From Zhengitettix transpicula (Eukaryota > Arthropoda > Insecta > Orthoptera > Tetrigidae), in assembly GCA_037074705.1 (NCBI GenBank), contig CM073591.1, positions 63,676,897-63,740,896 on the forward strand: a stretch of 64,000 bases of DNA, written 5' to 3'. A program made the position numbers and the translations under genes. Below are positions 23,086 to 34,124 of the stretch, one piece after another. Position 1 is the first letter of the stretch. Each line of letters starts with the position of its first letter. Below the pieces are notes generated by a model, which worked only from the letters and a program-made list of their open reading frames with translations, had not been told where the DNA came from and did no database searches.

Positions 23086-24731
23086 CATTTGTATAGGAAA
23101 GCGAGACTTACCTGAAATCAGTAGTTGGTCCAATCTAGGCATAGGAGGAATTTCAAATTTTCGAGGGCCTGAGCTGGCCGGCACGCAGTTCAGATCTTCC
23201 AACTTGACGAAAGGGGCTCAGGCCCACGAAAATTTGAACTTCGACCTATGAATAATTAACGTGAGGGTCGGCGTAGATATTGGGCGATGATGTCGTTTAA
23301 AACAGGCTTATATCGGTGCTATTGTTCTCACTCTGGTGATCACGCCGCAAATCTCTCACACAGTAACTGCAAAAAGTTTCCTTCCTTCACCATTTAAAAA
23401 ATTTGGCGGGCCTTGGGTCTCAGTTTCAACAACTTTTTGATGTAATAGTCACGCTATATTCAGCTTGGCGTTTCTTAACGTCGCCATGAGTATATGTGAT
23501 TTGGGCACGGGTGATATAACTCAGACTCTTTCCAATAAAAAATTTGATATCCTCAGGGTAAATAATATTTTACAAATATGAAACTCTTAACAAAAATCAT
23601 TTGGTCTTTTTCCACACGTTAATTTCATCTTTACCTACCTACCTATATCACAGGTAATAGAGTGTACGTTATATGTCTCTTCAATAATCGTAACTGCAGA
23701 CAAATTTTTTTTATAAAAACAAAGATAACATGTTGCTTTCATGTGACTGATAGTTCCAAAGATTTTATGAAGTGTATTTATGACACAAGAATTATCATAT
23801 TTATTTCAAAAGATTTCAACACTGTTTGATTTTCCATGTTAAATGTTTCAGATATTGAGAAACAAAAGAGGAGAGCTGTAATGAGGACATGCTCCATAAA
23901 ACCTGTAAGTACGAGTACAATCAATTTTAGGTACAATGAAACTTATTAATATTCTAACTAAAATTTCAATTCTTGTAGTATCCTTGAACAATCTATCTAA
24001 TTTTCCTGCAATACAATATTAGTATGTTTACTTTCTTTCGAATTACGCGTACATTTGAAGTTATGAATTTGCATAAATCATTCCTACTATTCGTTAATTT
24101 TAATATACATTCGAGTCATTGGTATGGAACAGGTTTCTAGTTTTTGACAAACAAGTTTTTTAATTTTTATTTTAAGAGTAACAGGCCAAATGCGAGTAAT
24201 CCCCATAGAGGCAACTCCCCTTTAACAGCATAGGAACGGATTTGAAGCTAGGGCCCGCGGCCTATAGTTTAAATAGTAAACTAAGTACCATCTTCTTTAA
24301 TTTTATTCGTTCATTTTTTTCAGCTAGATGTTGGTAGGACTTCCAATCAGGAGTCTTTATTTCGCTCTATACAGTTCTCCCGACCAATCTCTGATCAACT
24401 TGTCACCGGAGACACACTGGAACCTGCATCGGAATTAAGTTTGGCAAGTCCTATGGAAGAGCGTCACGAAGTATTGATAAACAAGAGCAATGCTTCGGGT
24501 AATCCGTGGCTTCCATTTCGTTCATCGGACGCGCCTCCTAAATCTGAGCTGTTCGGAGTGATGGGGACGTATATGAAGAAGCAAAATAGTCTCGCGGAAG
24601 AAGCTGCGAATATGTCACGAGCCAATGCAGTGGGGAAGAATACGTATTTGAAACGACTGGAGCACAGAGAACGAGCCAGTTCCATAAAATATATCACGTC
24701 CAAATACTTGGAGCATATGGCCTCCAAATAA
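16541..24731 (+). CDS. Unknown conserved-looking plus-strand gene, five joined exons
   Basis: Joining 16541-16760, 18890-18979, 20873-20960, 23852-23904 and 24324-24731 gives one uninterrupted frame. All junctions are GT-AG, with phases 0, 0, 1 and 0 that fit exactly. It encodes about 285 residues and ends in a stop at 24729-24731; AATAAA follows near 24829. The protein is hydrophilic and basic, with no signal peptide or membrane segment. A PTPAPPQQAQ stretch lies in the first exon, and the C-terminal part (GVMGTYMKKQNSLAEEAANM, later YLKRLEHRERA) looks helical. I do not recognise the family. The true start is upstream or at the ATG at 16590. It lies tail to tail with pacifastin gene A, 1.4 kb away. 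Confidence 0.75.
17159..17548 (-). repeat. Copy 2 of a duplicated ~380 bp segment, in intron 1
   Basis: Partner of 14456-14836, lying antisense within the first intron of the unknown gene. The minus-strand frame is now broken by a stop after YTHY. The GAG/GTAAGT donor is kept, as is a CAG acceptor with a short insertion before the open frame. Confidence 0.6.
18890..18979 (+). CDS. Unknown gene, exon 2
   Basis: Exactly 30 codons, phase 0 at both ends, with acceptor TTTTACCAG and donor ACG/GTATTT. Encodes VLFKSRALEGTPRQEDLMCS and onward. A cassette exon that could be skipped without a frame change. Confidence 0.7.
19242..19764. mobile_element. MITE with ~80 bp imperfect terminal inverted repeats, in intron 2
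   Basis: The left end (TACAGAGTGTTTAGAAAATG...) and right end (...CTTTCCTGACCAACCTGTA) are inverted repeats that continue inward to TAACAATTA/TAATTGTTA. TA flanks both ends. The interior near 19455-19560 holds a tRNA-like stretch (GGATCGAATCCGAGCC), perhaps a captured SINE piece. Confidence 0.7.
20873..20960 (+). CDS. Unknown gene, exon 3
   Basis: Acceptor CATTTTACAG, donor GAAG/GTTAGT, 88 nt, ending in phase 1. Encodes NLSRKPKDHNVARPEDITTG and onward to NNE. Confidence 0.7.
22077..23047 (+). mobile_element. Solo-LTR-like element, plus orientation, in intron 3
   Basis: Begins TGTAATACTAATTAG after an ATATAT tract and ends TTATTACT at the start of a long (AT)n run. A TATAAAA-type box lies near 22262. 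A GTCCAGGTAAACGACCCTGAG motif near 22731 and AATAAA-type signals follow. About 970 bp, no internal genes. The terminal CA is replaced by CT, so this end is less certain. Confidence 0.5.
23048..23080. repeat. (AT)n microsatellite
   Basis: Alternating AT run between the LTR-like element and the repeat at 23083. Confidence 0.9.
23083..23252 (+). repeat. Dispersed repeat with ACACATTTG...AGGAAAG head
   Basis: Shares ACACATTTGTATAGGAAAG, then TACCTGAAATCAGTAGTTGG, with copies at 59455-59620 and 59720-59960 in midasin intron 3. It also has an internal inverted pair (AATTTTCGAGGGCCTGAG and CTCAGGCCCACGAAAATT), so it is MITE-like. Confidence 0.6.
23852..23904 (+). CDS. Unknown gene, exon 4
   Basis: Acceptor ATGTTTCAG, donor CCT/GTAAGT (strong). 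53 nt; begins with two bases completing a codon and ends in phase 0. Encodes DIEKQKRRAVMRTCSIKP, a basic segment. Confidence 0.75.
24180..24290 (-). repeat. LINE-tail-like dispersed repeat, minus strand, in intron 4
   Basis: Contains the reverse of the family end: AACAGGCCAAATGCGAGTAA, then AACTCCCCTTTAACAGCATA and GGGCCCGCGGCCTATAGTTT. It lies just upstream of the last exon's acceptor. Confidence 0.7.
24324..24731 (+). CDS. Unknown gene, terminal exon 5
   Basis: The acceptor TTTTTTTCAG is strong. 135 codons run to TAA; the exon encodes LDVGRTSNQESLFRSIQFSR first and ends YLEHMASK. AATAAA at about 24829 and 24838 marks the 3' end. This is the longest and best supported exon of the gene. Confidence 0.85.
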   Translation, partial: LDVGRTSNQESLFRSIQFSRPISDQLVTGDTLEPASELSLASPMEERHEVLINKSNASGNPWLPFRSSDAPPKSELFGVMGTYMKKQNSLAEEAANMSRANAVGKNTYLKRLEHRERASSIKYITSKYLEHMASK

Positions 24732-25733
24732 TTGTTGAACTGAACATTTTTTGTAAAATTACAAGTACGACGTTTAATACATTTTACCAGCATGTACACG
24801 TTTTGGGGATGTTACAGTGTCACCTCTTTAATAAACTTAATAAAATCATAGTCTTCTGTGAAAATTGTCCATTTTACTGTATGTAATGTTACAGTTTTTA
24901 ATCTAGTCAACTCCAGGATATTTTGCGAGTGGTGTTATATGATGTGAATATTTTTTTTTATTAATCACCAGAATTATTAGAAAATTATTGAAATCGATAC
25001 TTATTTTTTTTATTTTCGGTTTTTTATGAGGATATAATATGAGTATAATATGAGGATACCTGAATCAATTGTTTTAGAAGACATTATTCTAGTTAATTAC
25101 CACTTATTACGTCTCTAGTCTTACCAATAACTCTGTCTTCATTACCAATAAAAGAGAAGTTCATTGCGGATTGACATTCAGGCTAACGTCTAATACGAGT
25201 TATAAATACGTATGCGTTAAATTATGTGAGAAATATTGTGCACAAAATAATTACTAATCGCTTCAGTTACACATTTTTTTACACAACGGTTTTCTATGAC
25301 TTCTCTAAATAACGAAGAAAACGATAAGAAACCATACGCCAGGAACGATTGGCAAGAGCCATAAAGGAAGACTTAAATTTTCATATTCATGCAAACATAA
25401 CAGCAAATACTCTTGGATCGACTGATCTGTTATGAAGAACCAGAATTGGTATCTTAATTAATGGAAGTGGGGAAGTAAAATAAGTAATTCGTTGAAGGTG
25501 TTGAAAAATCCATGATTGTAGAACATGTTACTACATATTATATTGAAAAACCAGTGTTTCTGTCTACGACAGTAACTGAAATGCTATGGAAAACGGAGAA
25601 TTAAATATGTCAAATTGAAGAAAAAACGATTATTGCTTAAAAATACTGTCTAAATCAAGTCACAGGTAAGCACATTGACTAAGTGAAAGTTTTTTTTATG
25701 AGACTAAAAGAGTTTAATTTCTAATTCCATGAA

Positions 25734-25911
25734 AATTTGTGTCCTTTATCATTTTCATACGAAACTAATAATGGCTTCAATATATAAGAAACAAAGTATG
25801 GACCATTTATTCCACGTGAAATAATTTGTGTCCTTTATCATTTTCATACGAAACTAATAATGGCTTCAATATATAAGAAACAAAGTATGGACCATTTATT
25901 CCACGTGAAAT
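25734..25911. repeat. Perfect 89 bp tandem duplication
   Basis: Two copies of the same 89 bp (25734-25822 and 25823-25911) appear identical by eye. Each begins AATTTGTGTCCTTTATC and ends near CACGTGAAAT. The duplication is recent, or an assembly artefact, and lies downstream of pacifastin gene A. Confidence 0.9.
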
Positions 25912-26171
25912 AAACACAAGTAAATGCACTTTTCAGGTCTGAATAAAATTTATTAGTTTGACTAATGATACAAATAAATGTTAATTCGATGTTTTGTGAA
26001 TTGTATGCCGTAAAAAAGTCGGAAAACTGTAATTATTAACAGGTGCGGATACATACTGCAAAGAAAAGACTACGATGGATGTGCTGGACTCACGAGATAC
26101 TCAATACTGTGAATAAAGAAGACAAGACAATTACTTGATCATATTCGTATATATGTAAGTAGGAATAGCGT

Positions 26172-29100
26172 CTAGGTACTGACCTCAGGACGTTTTAGAG
26201 GAAGACAGGCCCTCTGAGTACAAATGCTTCCTGACCCATCCTGTTTACATACACAGGAGTTACATTCTTTTTTGAAGCTTTCCCCAGGGATACAGGCTCT
26301 TCCGATAGGTGGTACTTTTGTTTTCACTGCCGAATATACAAACCATAATTTGTGCATACATATTAAATAATTAAGTTCAATCAGTTATACTAGAATTAAT
26401 TAAAAACAGAAACATGAACACCAAATTGTTACAGTTTTGACAAAATTTTCTGTTTGTCTTCATGGTAAATATATAGAAAATGGCTCAGAAACCACCTAAA
26501 GAATTAATTTCAATCCTCAAGAACGTAATAACAGTAAAAATAACTGAATTATTGTTCCGAAAATTTTATTTTGGTTTTATTATTGTATTCAGGATTTCAG
26601 AAGTGCAGGATCCAGTTAGGCCTTAGGATTTCGATTTAGGGATTTCGAGGTAAATGGTATAGGGAAGGGCACGAACAAAATAATAATTGCCAGGGATGCT
26701 AGAACTTAATTAATGAATGATTTGCATCACTATATTCTTGTTATTTAAGGATTTTACGATATATTTTAAGCTTTCGTTTCCTTTAAAGAGCTACACGCTT
26801 GGTCCCAGTTTAACGAATGTGGTATTATTTCTCTGCTTCGTTTTTAGCGTTTGGACTTGATATGCTAAAATAATAGTTTATTCATAATTTACTGTTAATT
26901 GGGTAACAATATTTTATTAATCTCTCGCGTATTAAAATTCATAGGAACAATCATCAAGTACAAATCAACAAGATAACTATGTAAAAGCTACTCGCTTACC
27001 TTCTTTCATATTCCAATTAAGAAGTTCCTATTTTTATTAACAAATATGATGTACAATAGTGGGTCTGTTAAACATTCTTCCAAAGGTCACCTTGTTTGAG
27101 TTACAGGCTTCACGAGGGACATCTACGTTGGGGCCCTCCCCTTTAGTACCATAGGAAGGGATTTAAATGTGATATGGGACGAGAGAGAAAGGAAGCCAAG
27201 TGGTAACTACGCCTCCCGGGCTATAGTTTAAGGATACTACCTAGCATTCGGGTAAATGTGATGCGGGAAACTACCTAGCGAAACTAGCGCTAGGTAGGTC
27301 GGGCTCTTGACTCTTGTTCCGCACCCTTCCGATAACTGGAGATCAGGATTTGTTATAGGGACGCAACTTTCCCGACTCAATGTCTCGATCAGATTTGGGG
27401 GGCAGCTAGCTGACTGGTCCAATGAGAACAGCCAACAACTCTGCGCTTCCTAAAGCTAGCCTAGTTGGCACGGTTTGCGTGAACCATACGTAATTAACAA
27501 TATCTGGATATAAACCAAGGTCATTACAGTTCCAAAGGAGAAAATTAACCCTTGTTCCCTTTCCGATTCTATGTAGTCTTCTTAATAATAAGAAAGATGG
27601 ACAAATACAGTCAAAAGAAGTGATAATATAAATACCACACAACGTTTATGGAGGCCTTGTTCCTTTCTTCAGGTGTAGAAAAAAACGTAAGAGCCTAGAG
27701 ACACACAACTGCACGAGTCAGTTGACAAAATTCACTTTAAGGTACTTACCTAAATATTTTTGAGCACAGTAATTATAGATATTAAGAAGTTATGGGGAGT
27801 ACTAGTTCCAACTGAATTTATTAATTGGTTTTGAAATTAAATTTTTACCTGTTTAACAACATAGATCCCTGTAAGCAATTGTTGCACATAGAATTGAGTG
27901 CATATTTTCCTTTACACAGTTTATCTATACACACACACACATATAAAGATCTAAATAAATGCAATAATATTTATCATGAATTCTTCAAAGCACTGTTATA
28001 ATATTTGAAAAAGTCTGGATAATAATGTGATGTAATAAATGTAATACAACGGATTCATGATGGGATTATAAAGTACTATCTATAAAATATATAACATTAT
28101 TTAAAGTATATCTACGACATATTGATTTGAGCTGCTTTTATCAAACTACATAATCATTTAATCTGGGAACCGCTGTACAATTTATCTCAAATTTTGTGTA
28201 TTTATTATATGGGTCAATGCTGTGTGTTGGACGTTGTTCATCGAGTTATGAGACTGGCTAACAAACGACGCTATTAATCACTAATTTTGAGACAGAACGT
28301 AGCGAAAACAGAGATTCGTGTTCATGAAAACTATTATTATTTTGTTCGTGACATAGATTTAAAAAGTGCTCGAAATCAAATGATTATAAATGTTTACTAC
28401 TAAATTGGTCATAAAGTATATACAAATGTGGATTTTACATTATGAAAGAGGATCATATTTGTAAAGACTCAATAAAAAAATAAGCACGATTGGAAAATAT
28501 TAAATTTTTTAAAATAAATTGATATAATAGTAAATAAAACCACTTTGAATGCACTACGGTACACCATTTATGAAAACTGATTGGGATTAGCAGTAATTAT
28601 AAAAACTAAAGATTCTAACCAAATTGAAGTTACAGAACTCATACAATCGCCTCAGTCACATTCATGCCCATAAAATTACAAATAATTTATAAAACCTTTA
28701 CTGAATAATTAACTTACGCAGCTGATAACATTTCAACAATATTCATACAAATTGTATACCAATAATTATCTATAAAATATATAGACTAAAATTGAAGTGC
28801 ATATTGTTTCAATGACATCCGACGACATACTGAAAATTTCAATAAAGCCATTAATATATGAAAAGTAACATTTAATGTGTGTATCTGTATGATGTTCGTA
28901 ACATGTACCTAATTTTGGGCAAGCTATTTTCGTGCAAGCATAAAATCCGTCACGTAGGCAACGACAAGTGTTACAACCGTCGAAGCTTGCAACAGTCCCA
29001 GGAGTGCAGCGATCTGAAAAGGAAAATAATATCGTGTGTTTGTTCACATTTGTTGGTTACAAATTGTAAGCGTAGTAGAAATCGGAATATTAATCTTCAT

Positions 29101-29886
29101 TATTTCCCTTACTCTCCCACAAAAGTAATTTACAATTTCAATATCGTTCCCTTATTCATCTTTGTTCCAAAACGAATAGCCGAAATATTTTTTGCAATTC
29201 CGTTGAATAAATCTTTAATTTGCACGATGACTTGACTTGATCTTAAGTCATTAAAGTTGGCCATTTTACTTTTATGCATTAAACAGTTAAGTTCTTAATG
29301 TGGCTAATACCATAATAACGGAATAGTTTGAGTGACAAATAAATATTTCTGTTGCTTTATTGTGAGATTCAGGTTTCGGATGGTTCGCTTATTAAGATTT
29401 AATTTAAGTATTAAATGAGGATCACTTGATCATTAAAGAGAATCAGATAATATTTATCATATTAAACTGAATAAAAAGTTTTGTATTAATTTAAAGAACT
29501 GGCCTTATGTATGAAGAAAACTATGCGATGTCGCAAATACTCATAGCCGTGCTCTTAATGTCAAATGTTTACTTCACCCTCTTTCAAATAATCTATAGAT
29601 GAGATTCCCTTCAGATTTAATATGTACCGACAGTATGAGCGTGATTGGGAAGAAAAATCTGAATATTATTTTAATATATATGCCCTAAAAAATGTCCACT
29701 ATTTTATTTGCAAGCTTGCATATTGTCGAATGATAAACAATTACTTCAGATTTAAGTTTACGCTATAATAGATACTATTGTTTTGAATTTTTGATGTAAG
29801 GTACCTTTAGCATCTCCCAAGGCGTCTCCCAGAGACGCCAAGATCAGGAGCGTCGCGACGGTAAGTAAGGCGGTAGCAGTTTTCAT
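26172..29886 (-). CDS. Pacifastin-type serine protease inhibitor precursor, gene A
   Basis: Exons 29886-29805, 29013-28909 and 26326-26184 join in phase 1 to a precursor of about 110 residues. A signal peptide (MKTATALLTVATLLILASLG) precedes two pacifastin light-chain domains, each with the six-cysteine pattern including CNxCxC and CTxxAC. The first domain ends CTKIAC and the second CTQRAC. In this family the residue after the Thr is the reactive P1, so P1 is Lys (trypsin-like target) and Gln (unusual). These small secreted inhibitors act in haemolymph on serine proteases such as those of prophenoloxidase activation. The third exon either splices at GAG/GTCAGT or reads on to EVST and a stop at 26172. 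Intron 2 holds a LINE-tail-like repeat. Confidence 0.9.
26184..26326 (-). CDS. Gene A exon 3, second inhibitor domain
   Basis: Minus-strand acceptor TTCGGCAG, 143 nt, entering in phase 1 and leaving in phase 0 at GAG/GTCAGT. Domain residues include RACIPGESFKKECNSCVC and ICTQRAC, followed by a Lys-Arg pair (LPLKRPE) that could be a processing site. Without splicing the frame stops four codons later. Confidence 0.88.
27100..27420 (-). repeat. LINE-tail-like dispersed repeat in intron 2 of gene A
   Basis: Diverged copy in the order CCCTCCCCTTTAGTACCATA, GGAAGCCAAGTGGTAACTAC, CCCGGGCTATAGTTTAAGG, then TAGGTAGGTCGGGCTCTTGA. Same family as 42488-42785. Confidence 0.75.
27430..28760. other. Intronic AT-rich DNA of gene A
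   Basis: No additional pacifastin cysteine pattern or other exon was found on the minus strand between exons 2 and 3 apart from the dispersed repeat. Confidence 0.5.
28909..29013 (-). CDS. Gene A exon 2, first inhibitor domain
   Basis: 105 nt, phase 1 at both ends, the same length and phases as gene B exon 2. Acceptor TTTTCAG, donor TTAG/GTACAT. Six cysteines in RCTPGTVASFDGCNTCRC and ACTKIAC. P1 is Lys. Confidence 0.92.
29805..29886 (-). CDS. Gene A exon 1, signal peptide
   Basis: 82 nt ending in phase 1 at AAAG/GTACCT. It encodes the signal peptide plus DALGDAKG. An out-of-frame ATG (ATGGAACTATGA) overlaps the start context 9 bases upstream. Confidence 0.85.
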
Positions 29887-29916
29887 AGTTCCATTATTTG
29901 AGAGTCACACTAGCTG

Positions 29917-29923
29917 TTTTATA
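29917..29923 (-). promoter_or_regulatory. TATA box of pacifastin gene A
   Basis: TATAAAA on the minus strand, about 31 bases before the ATG at 29886. The predicted leader is very short, as for the exon at 2814. Confidence 0.65.
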
Positions 29924-29959
29924 ACCTCCCCTCTTCTGTTCGCCAAACCGCATACGTGA

Positions 29960-30900
29960 CACAATCTCAGTAGAACTTCCTGCAGGCCTTAAAGTGTCTT
30001 AACCAGGTACGCAGTGTGTTAGAAAAAAACACTCCAGATTGTAAACTTCTCTGTGTACGGTTGTAAAGGCATCTCCAATGAATGACTCCACTGCCAGAAT
30101 GATCGCTGGCGCGCATTACAGAGTAGCTTTTTGACCTCAGCTTCAATTCTCTTGTTTTTCCATAGCTTTTTGATAATCTTGGAGGTATGCTCTGCAGGGG
30201 CGAGATATCAACAAATTTTTGGGTTGCATTTTCCTGGATTGATAATTTTAGACATATTACTAGCGTTGTCAACCGATAATAATCGACCATTCGGACCTCT
30301 AACTTAATATTCTGATATTAATTCAAGGGGGAAATGAAACGTTGGCCTCTATACCCAACTATTTCATTACTTCATTTTTAGATTGACTAGATGGCTATTT
30401 GATCTTCGTATTGCCCAGTAACACCGAGCAACTTCTCCCAGGAAACTCTTGCCTCCACCATCCCTATTAGATGGGCCGTCATTTTGTCGTATAAATTTTA
30501 CGAAGAAATTTTTTTTGTAGATTTTTTCGAGTAGTGGAAACACGCCCTTCGTCGTCAATTTATGGACAGACGTGTTCCTCTCCTTAATTTCCACTTCCCG
30601 GATCAAGATGACATCTAATGGTTGACGGTAAATATTAACCGGAGACTGCAGTATTGTAGACAATATATAAAACAATAATGATCAACACAGAAAAAATTTG
30701 AGTAGAGATATATAGGTCTCAGGTCCTTGTTTGACAATGATATAATTATCATCAGACAACTGAGCTCTTTCTATTTTTCATGCATATTGGTCTTTAAAGT
30801 TCAGTTATAACTGCGTAATTACAATGAAATAATGGTACAATGACTGAAAACGGAACAGAAATGAGCTAGCCTAAAATATCAAAATACATAAATTTTTTGG
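29960..30900. other. Upstream region of gene A with unassigned minus-strand frames
   Basis: Two minus-strand open frames (29967-30290 and 30367-30675) have slightly higher GC than their surroundings and could be transposon remnants, but no motif identifies them. The first abuts the gene A promoter, so it is unlikely to be a separate gene. Confidence 0.3.
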
Positions 30901-31119
30901 TTTTTATCTATATGTATCTATATTTTTTAACGAGGGAAAACTATGAAATCTTCAAAAGACGAAGAGGAGGCTCCGCATTCCTCAACGCTGTGGGATTTCT
31001 ACCCACTGAAACCACAAAACGCTACTTTTGTTCCTTGACAAACTCCACCCTGGGACTATGAACATATTACTTCAGGGTGGTGCCATTCTATGTTAATCTT
31101 TTTCTTATACGTATCTGTA

Positions 31120-31310
31120 TCTAAGTGTCTATGTTTACATCTATCTACTTACACCTTACTATATATATATATCTATATCCATATATGTACCACAATCTAT
31201 TTACATCCGCCTGTATATATATACAATTTTTCTATATACTAGTTTCTATATACATGTCTATCTATATACATCTATCTAACTATATCTCTTTATCTATCAA
31301 TCATCTCGGT
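31120..31310. repeat. Degenerate TATC/TATA-type simple repeat
   Basis: Repeated CTATCTATATACAT-like units. The open frame across it (IYIYLYPYMY) is an artefact of the repeat. It adjoins the 3' end of the R1-like LINE. Confidence 0.8.
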
Positions 31311-33515
31311 TTTCCTCGTGAGAAAAATCTGGATGTAATTTCCTACTTGCGTCCAGTTCTCTTCTGTTTCGAGGAGAAGTTTGACCAAGTTGTCCATTGT
31401 TATCTTCTTCTTGAGGCTTTCATCGAGTCTCTTCCTCTCGTCGTACGATGCGTCTCAGTGGAACAGTGTACGTTCGGCGTCGTCCTGTGTACAGTTGCAG
31501 AAGTCGCACTTGCTGGTATACACCTTCTGGAACCGATACAACTACGACTTAAAACAGCCCTGCCCGCTTACTGACTCGGTCAGATAGAACGAAACGGCCC
31601 CATGTCTTCTGTTAACCCATTCTTCTATATTTGTTATCAGGCGGTTGGTCCATCTGCCAGAGGCTTTGCCAGCGCTTTATTAGCTTTTCTCTGGACTTAA
31701 CTCATATGATTTTAAGAGCCGTCTCAGTTGGTATCGTGACTTCTGCTTTCAGCTCCCTGTACACTTCGCGTCTTTCTTTCCCTGGGAGCTCTATAGGTGG
31801 CTCGCTGGCTATTACTAATGCCGCACTTCCGGAGACAGTTTTATACGAGCTAGTAACCCTTACAGCACCTTTTCTTTGGATTGCTACCAATATACATGTA
31901 GCTGGACAACCTTTCGTAATCGCGTCTGCCCTCATGTGTGCCTCGTACAATAACTGTGAGTGAATTACGTTCATCACCACTCTTCTCTTCATTTCTGTAG
32001 GGCCATGTACGTTAGGCATTATATGGACGAATGACGCTACCGTCACTTGAGCCTTACCCGCAACTATTATTATATGCGGTTTGAAGCTAAGTCCAGTTCA
32101 ACTCCCAGATAAGAAATTGTCTTCTGGCAGTGAACCATTGTCTTTCCTATTTTGAAGACGGGTTCCCTGTTGCTCCTCCTTGTGGTTATGTGCAGGGCCT
32201 GGGTTTTTTCCTCAGCCATCTCTAAGCCAATTTTATCCAGCCATCTCTTTGCAGAGCGTCATTAACTACTATTTCTAGGTTTATCGAGTCCACCGATGTC
32301 ACTATTATGGCGTCGTCCACGAATTATATAATGGATACTCCTACGGGGAGTTCTAGACGCAAGAGCCCATCATAGGTGTTATTTTGGAACCTTTTGGTGC
32401 TCCGCAGGTCATATTGTGACCGATTCTACCGCATTCTGTGTCATATATGACGGACCTGTTCTTAAAATAAATCATAAAATGGCTACTAAATACTCCGGGA
32501 CCCCTTTTTCCCTCATGTGTACCCGTTGGGCAGAGTTGAAGGCGTTTCTAATGTCTAAAGTGCAAGTGCACAGTATCTTTTCTGGTCTATTACACGCCTA
32601 GCCGTCTCCATTACTAGTTAAATGGCGTCTGTGGTGGATTTTCCTTTTCTGAAGCCAAAAACTATCTGTCAAAAAGTTTTCTGGAACTCTCTAACTACGG
32701 CATAATTCTTTGCAGGAGTAGGCCTTCGAGGAACTTTCCCGTAGTGTCAAGTAGGCATATTGGCCTATATGACGACGCGGCATCCTTTGGTTTGTTCCCT
32801 TTTCTCATTAAGATTAGCTTCTGCCTCTTCCAACCCTGAAGGAAAATATTTTCTTCCAGGCAGGTGTTGAGCGCATTCAGCAAAAGCTGCGGATAAAACT
32901 TAATCAACCCCTTCAGTGCCTCGTTCGGAATGTCATTCAATCCAGGGGCTTTTCTGGTTTTTAAGGATCGTCCTATTCTTTCGAGCTTCTCAACTGAGAA
33001 ATATCGCCCTTATTCTGTTGGGTATAGTGCACTCTTTTTTTTATCATTTCCCTGCTGGGGAACAGCGTCTTTATTATCTGTAAGACCCACGCTCTGTCGT
33101 TGAGACCTGGGATTGTCTGCCTGGATTTTAGCTTACGCAGGACTATTTTGAAGGCCTTCCCCCAAGGGTCTATGTTGATTACTTCAATGAGTTGCTGCCA
33201 GGACCTCTGCTTACTAAGTTTTATCGCTCTCCTCAGGTCATCCTTCGCCCGTCTATACTCTTCGCCTAGGAGTATTGAGCCCTTTGAGCGAGTGTACCTT
33301 CTTCGATTTTTCTGATGTCCGTGGTTTCTTCAGTCCACCAGTATACTGGTTTCCTTTCAGACCTCTGTCTCATTTTTCTTGGCATGGACCGGTCGCAGGT
33401 TTCTTTAACTTTTCCTGCTACTGCTCTTACAAGTTGTGCTGGGTCAATGTTCTCCCTGGTCCACTTCATCTCATCCAGGATCCTTTGTTCTCGCAGGTGC
33501 TCCTTTAGTTTTTGT

Positions 33516-33600
33516 AAGTATAACCCCTTCCTATGCTATTAAAGGGGAGATGCCCAATGTGGATCACCCTCATGTAGCCTGTTGCCCTAAAAAAAAAAAA
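33516..33600 (+). repeat. LINE-tail-like repeat, short first copy inside the R1-like element
   Basis: Only the last ~85 bases of the family (CCTTCCTATGCTATTAAAGG onward to GTAGCCTGTTGCCC and a poly-A tail). The second copy starts directly after its tail. Confidence 0.85.
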
Positions 33601-33612
33601 ATCGGGCTGTCG

Positions 33613-34124
33613 GTGATTCCAGAGAGCTCTGGCGGGGGCTACCTTTGGGGATGCTCTCACATCTCTCTGGTTTTTTTTGAACTAAGGTTCCCACATGCCG
33701 AGGCACCTCGGTCTGTTTTGAGAGGTGTATGTTCCGGGGTCGCAGACCTTGGGCATACGGCAAGAGTTGTCCGCTATTCCTATTGGAATAGTCGGCCGGC
33801 TGCCTCCTAAACGGCCAAGGCATGGCGAGGGGTAAGCTGCGTCCCCACAGCAAACTCCTCTCCCGTCATCGGAAGGGCGTGGGACAAGTACCAAATGCCC
33901 GACCTACCCGATGCAGGTTTTTCTAGGGTTTTCCCTGCATTTCTTTAGGCGAATGCCGGGTAGGATCCTTAAACCATAGCCCAGGGGCCCTAGTAACCCT
34001 TGGCTACCTTCCTCTACCCTTCCGCATCCCCCCTTTCTAATCCCTTCCTATGCTATTAAAGGGGAGTTGCCCAATATGGATCACCCTCATGTAGCCTGTT
34101 GCCCTAAAAAAAAATCAAAAAAAA
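33613..34124 (+). mobile_element. LINE-tail-like non-autonomous element, longest copy
   Basis: About 512 bp flanked by ATCGGGCTGTCG at 33601-33612 and 34125-34136. It ends in GTAGCCTGTTGCCC plus an A-rich tail. Positions 33903-33964 form the two-stem structure shared with the LINE 3' untranslated region, and the following pyrimidine-rich stretch also aligns with that LINE. It has no tRNA-like head. It could be a SINE using LINE machinery, or simply a 5'-truncated relative of that LINE. Confidence 0.75.

Noticed and set aside
22993..23251. Open frames on both strands across 23010-23250
   Set aside because: They arise from the (AT)n run (Ile-Tyr repeats) and a dispersed repeat.
24464..24799. 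111-codon minus-strand frame
   Set aside because: Antisense of the strongly supported terminal exon of the unknown gene.
25930..25960. Possible fourth exon of pacifastin gene A (ATTCAG then ACC TGA)
   Set aside because: Would add a single codon before a stop; the acceptor is only moderate and nothing else supports it.
31125..31574. 149-codon plus-strand frame
   Set aside because: The first half is a simple repeat (Ile/Tyr/Ser-rich) and the second half is antisense to the R1-like C-terminal region.
31631..31963. 110-codon plus-strand frame
   Set aside because: Antisense shadow of the R1-like polymerase C-terminal region on the minus strand.
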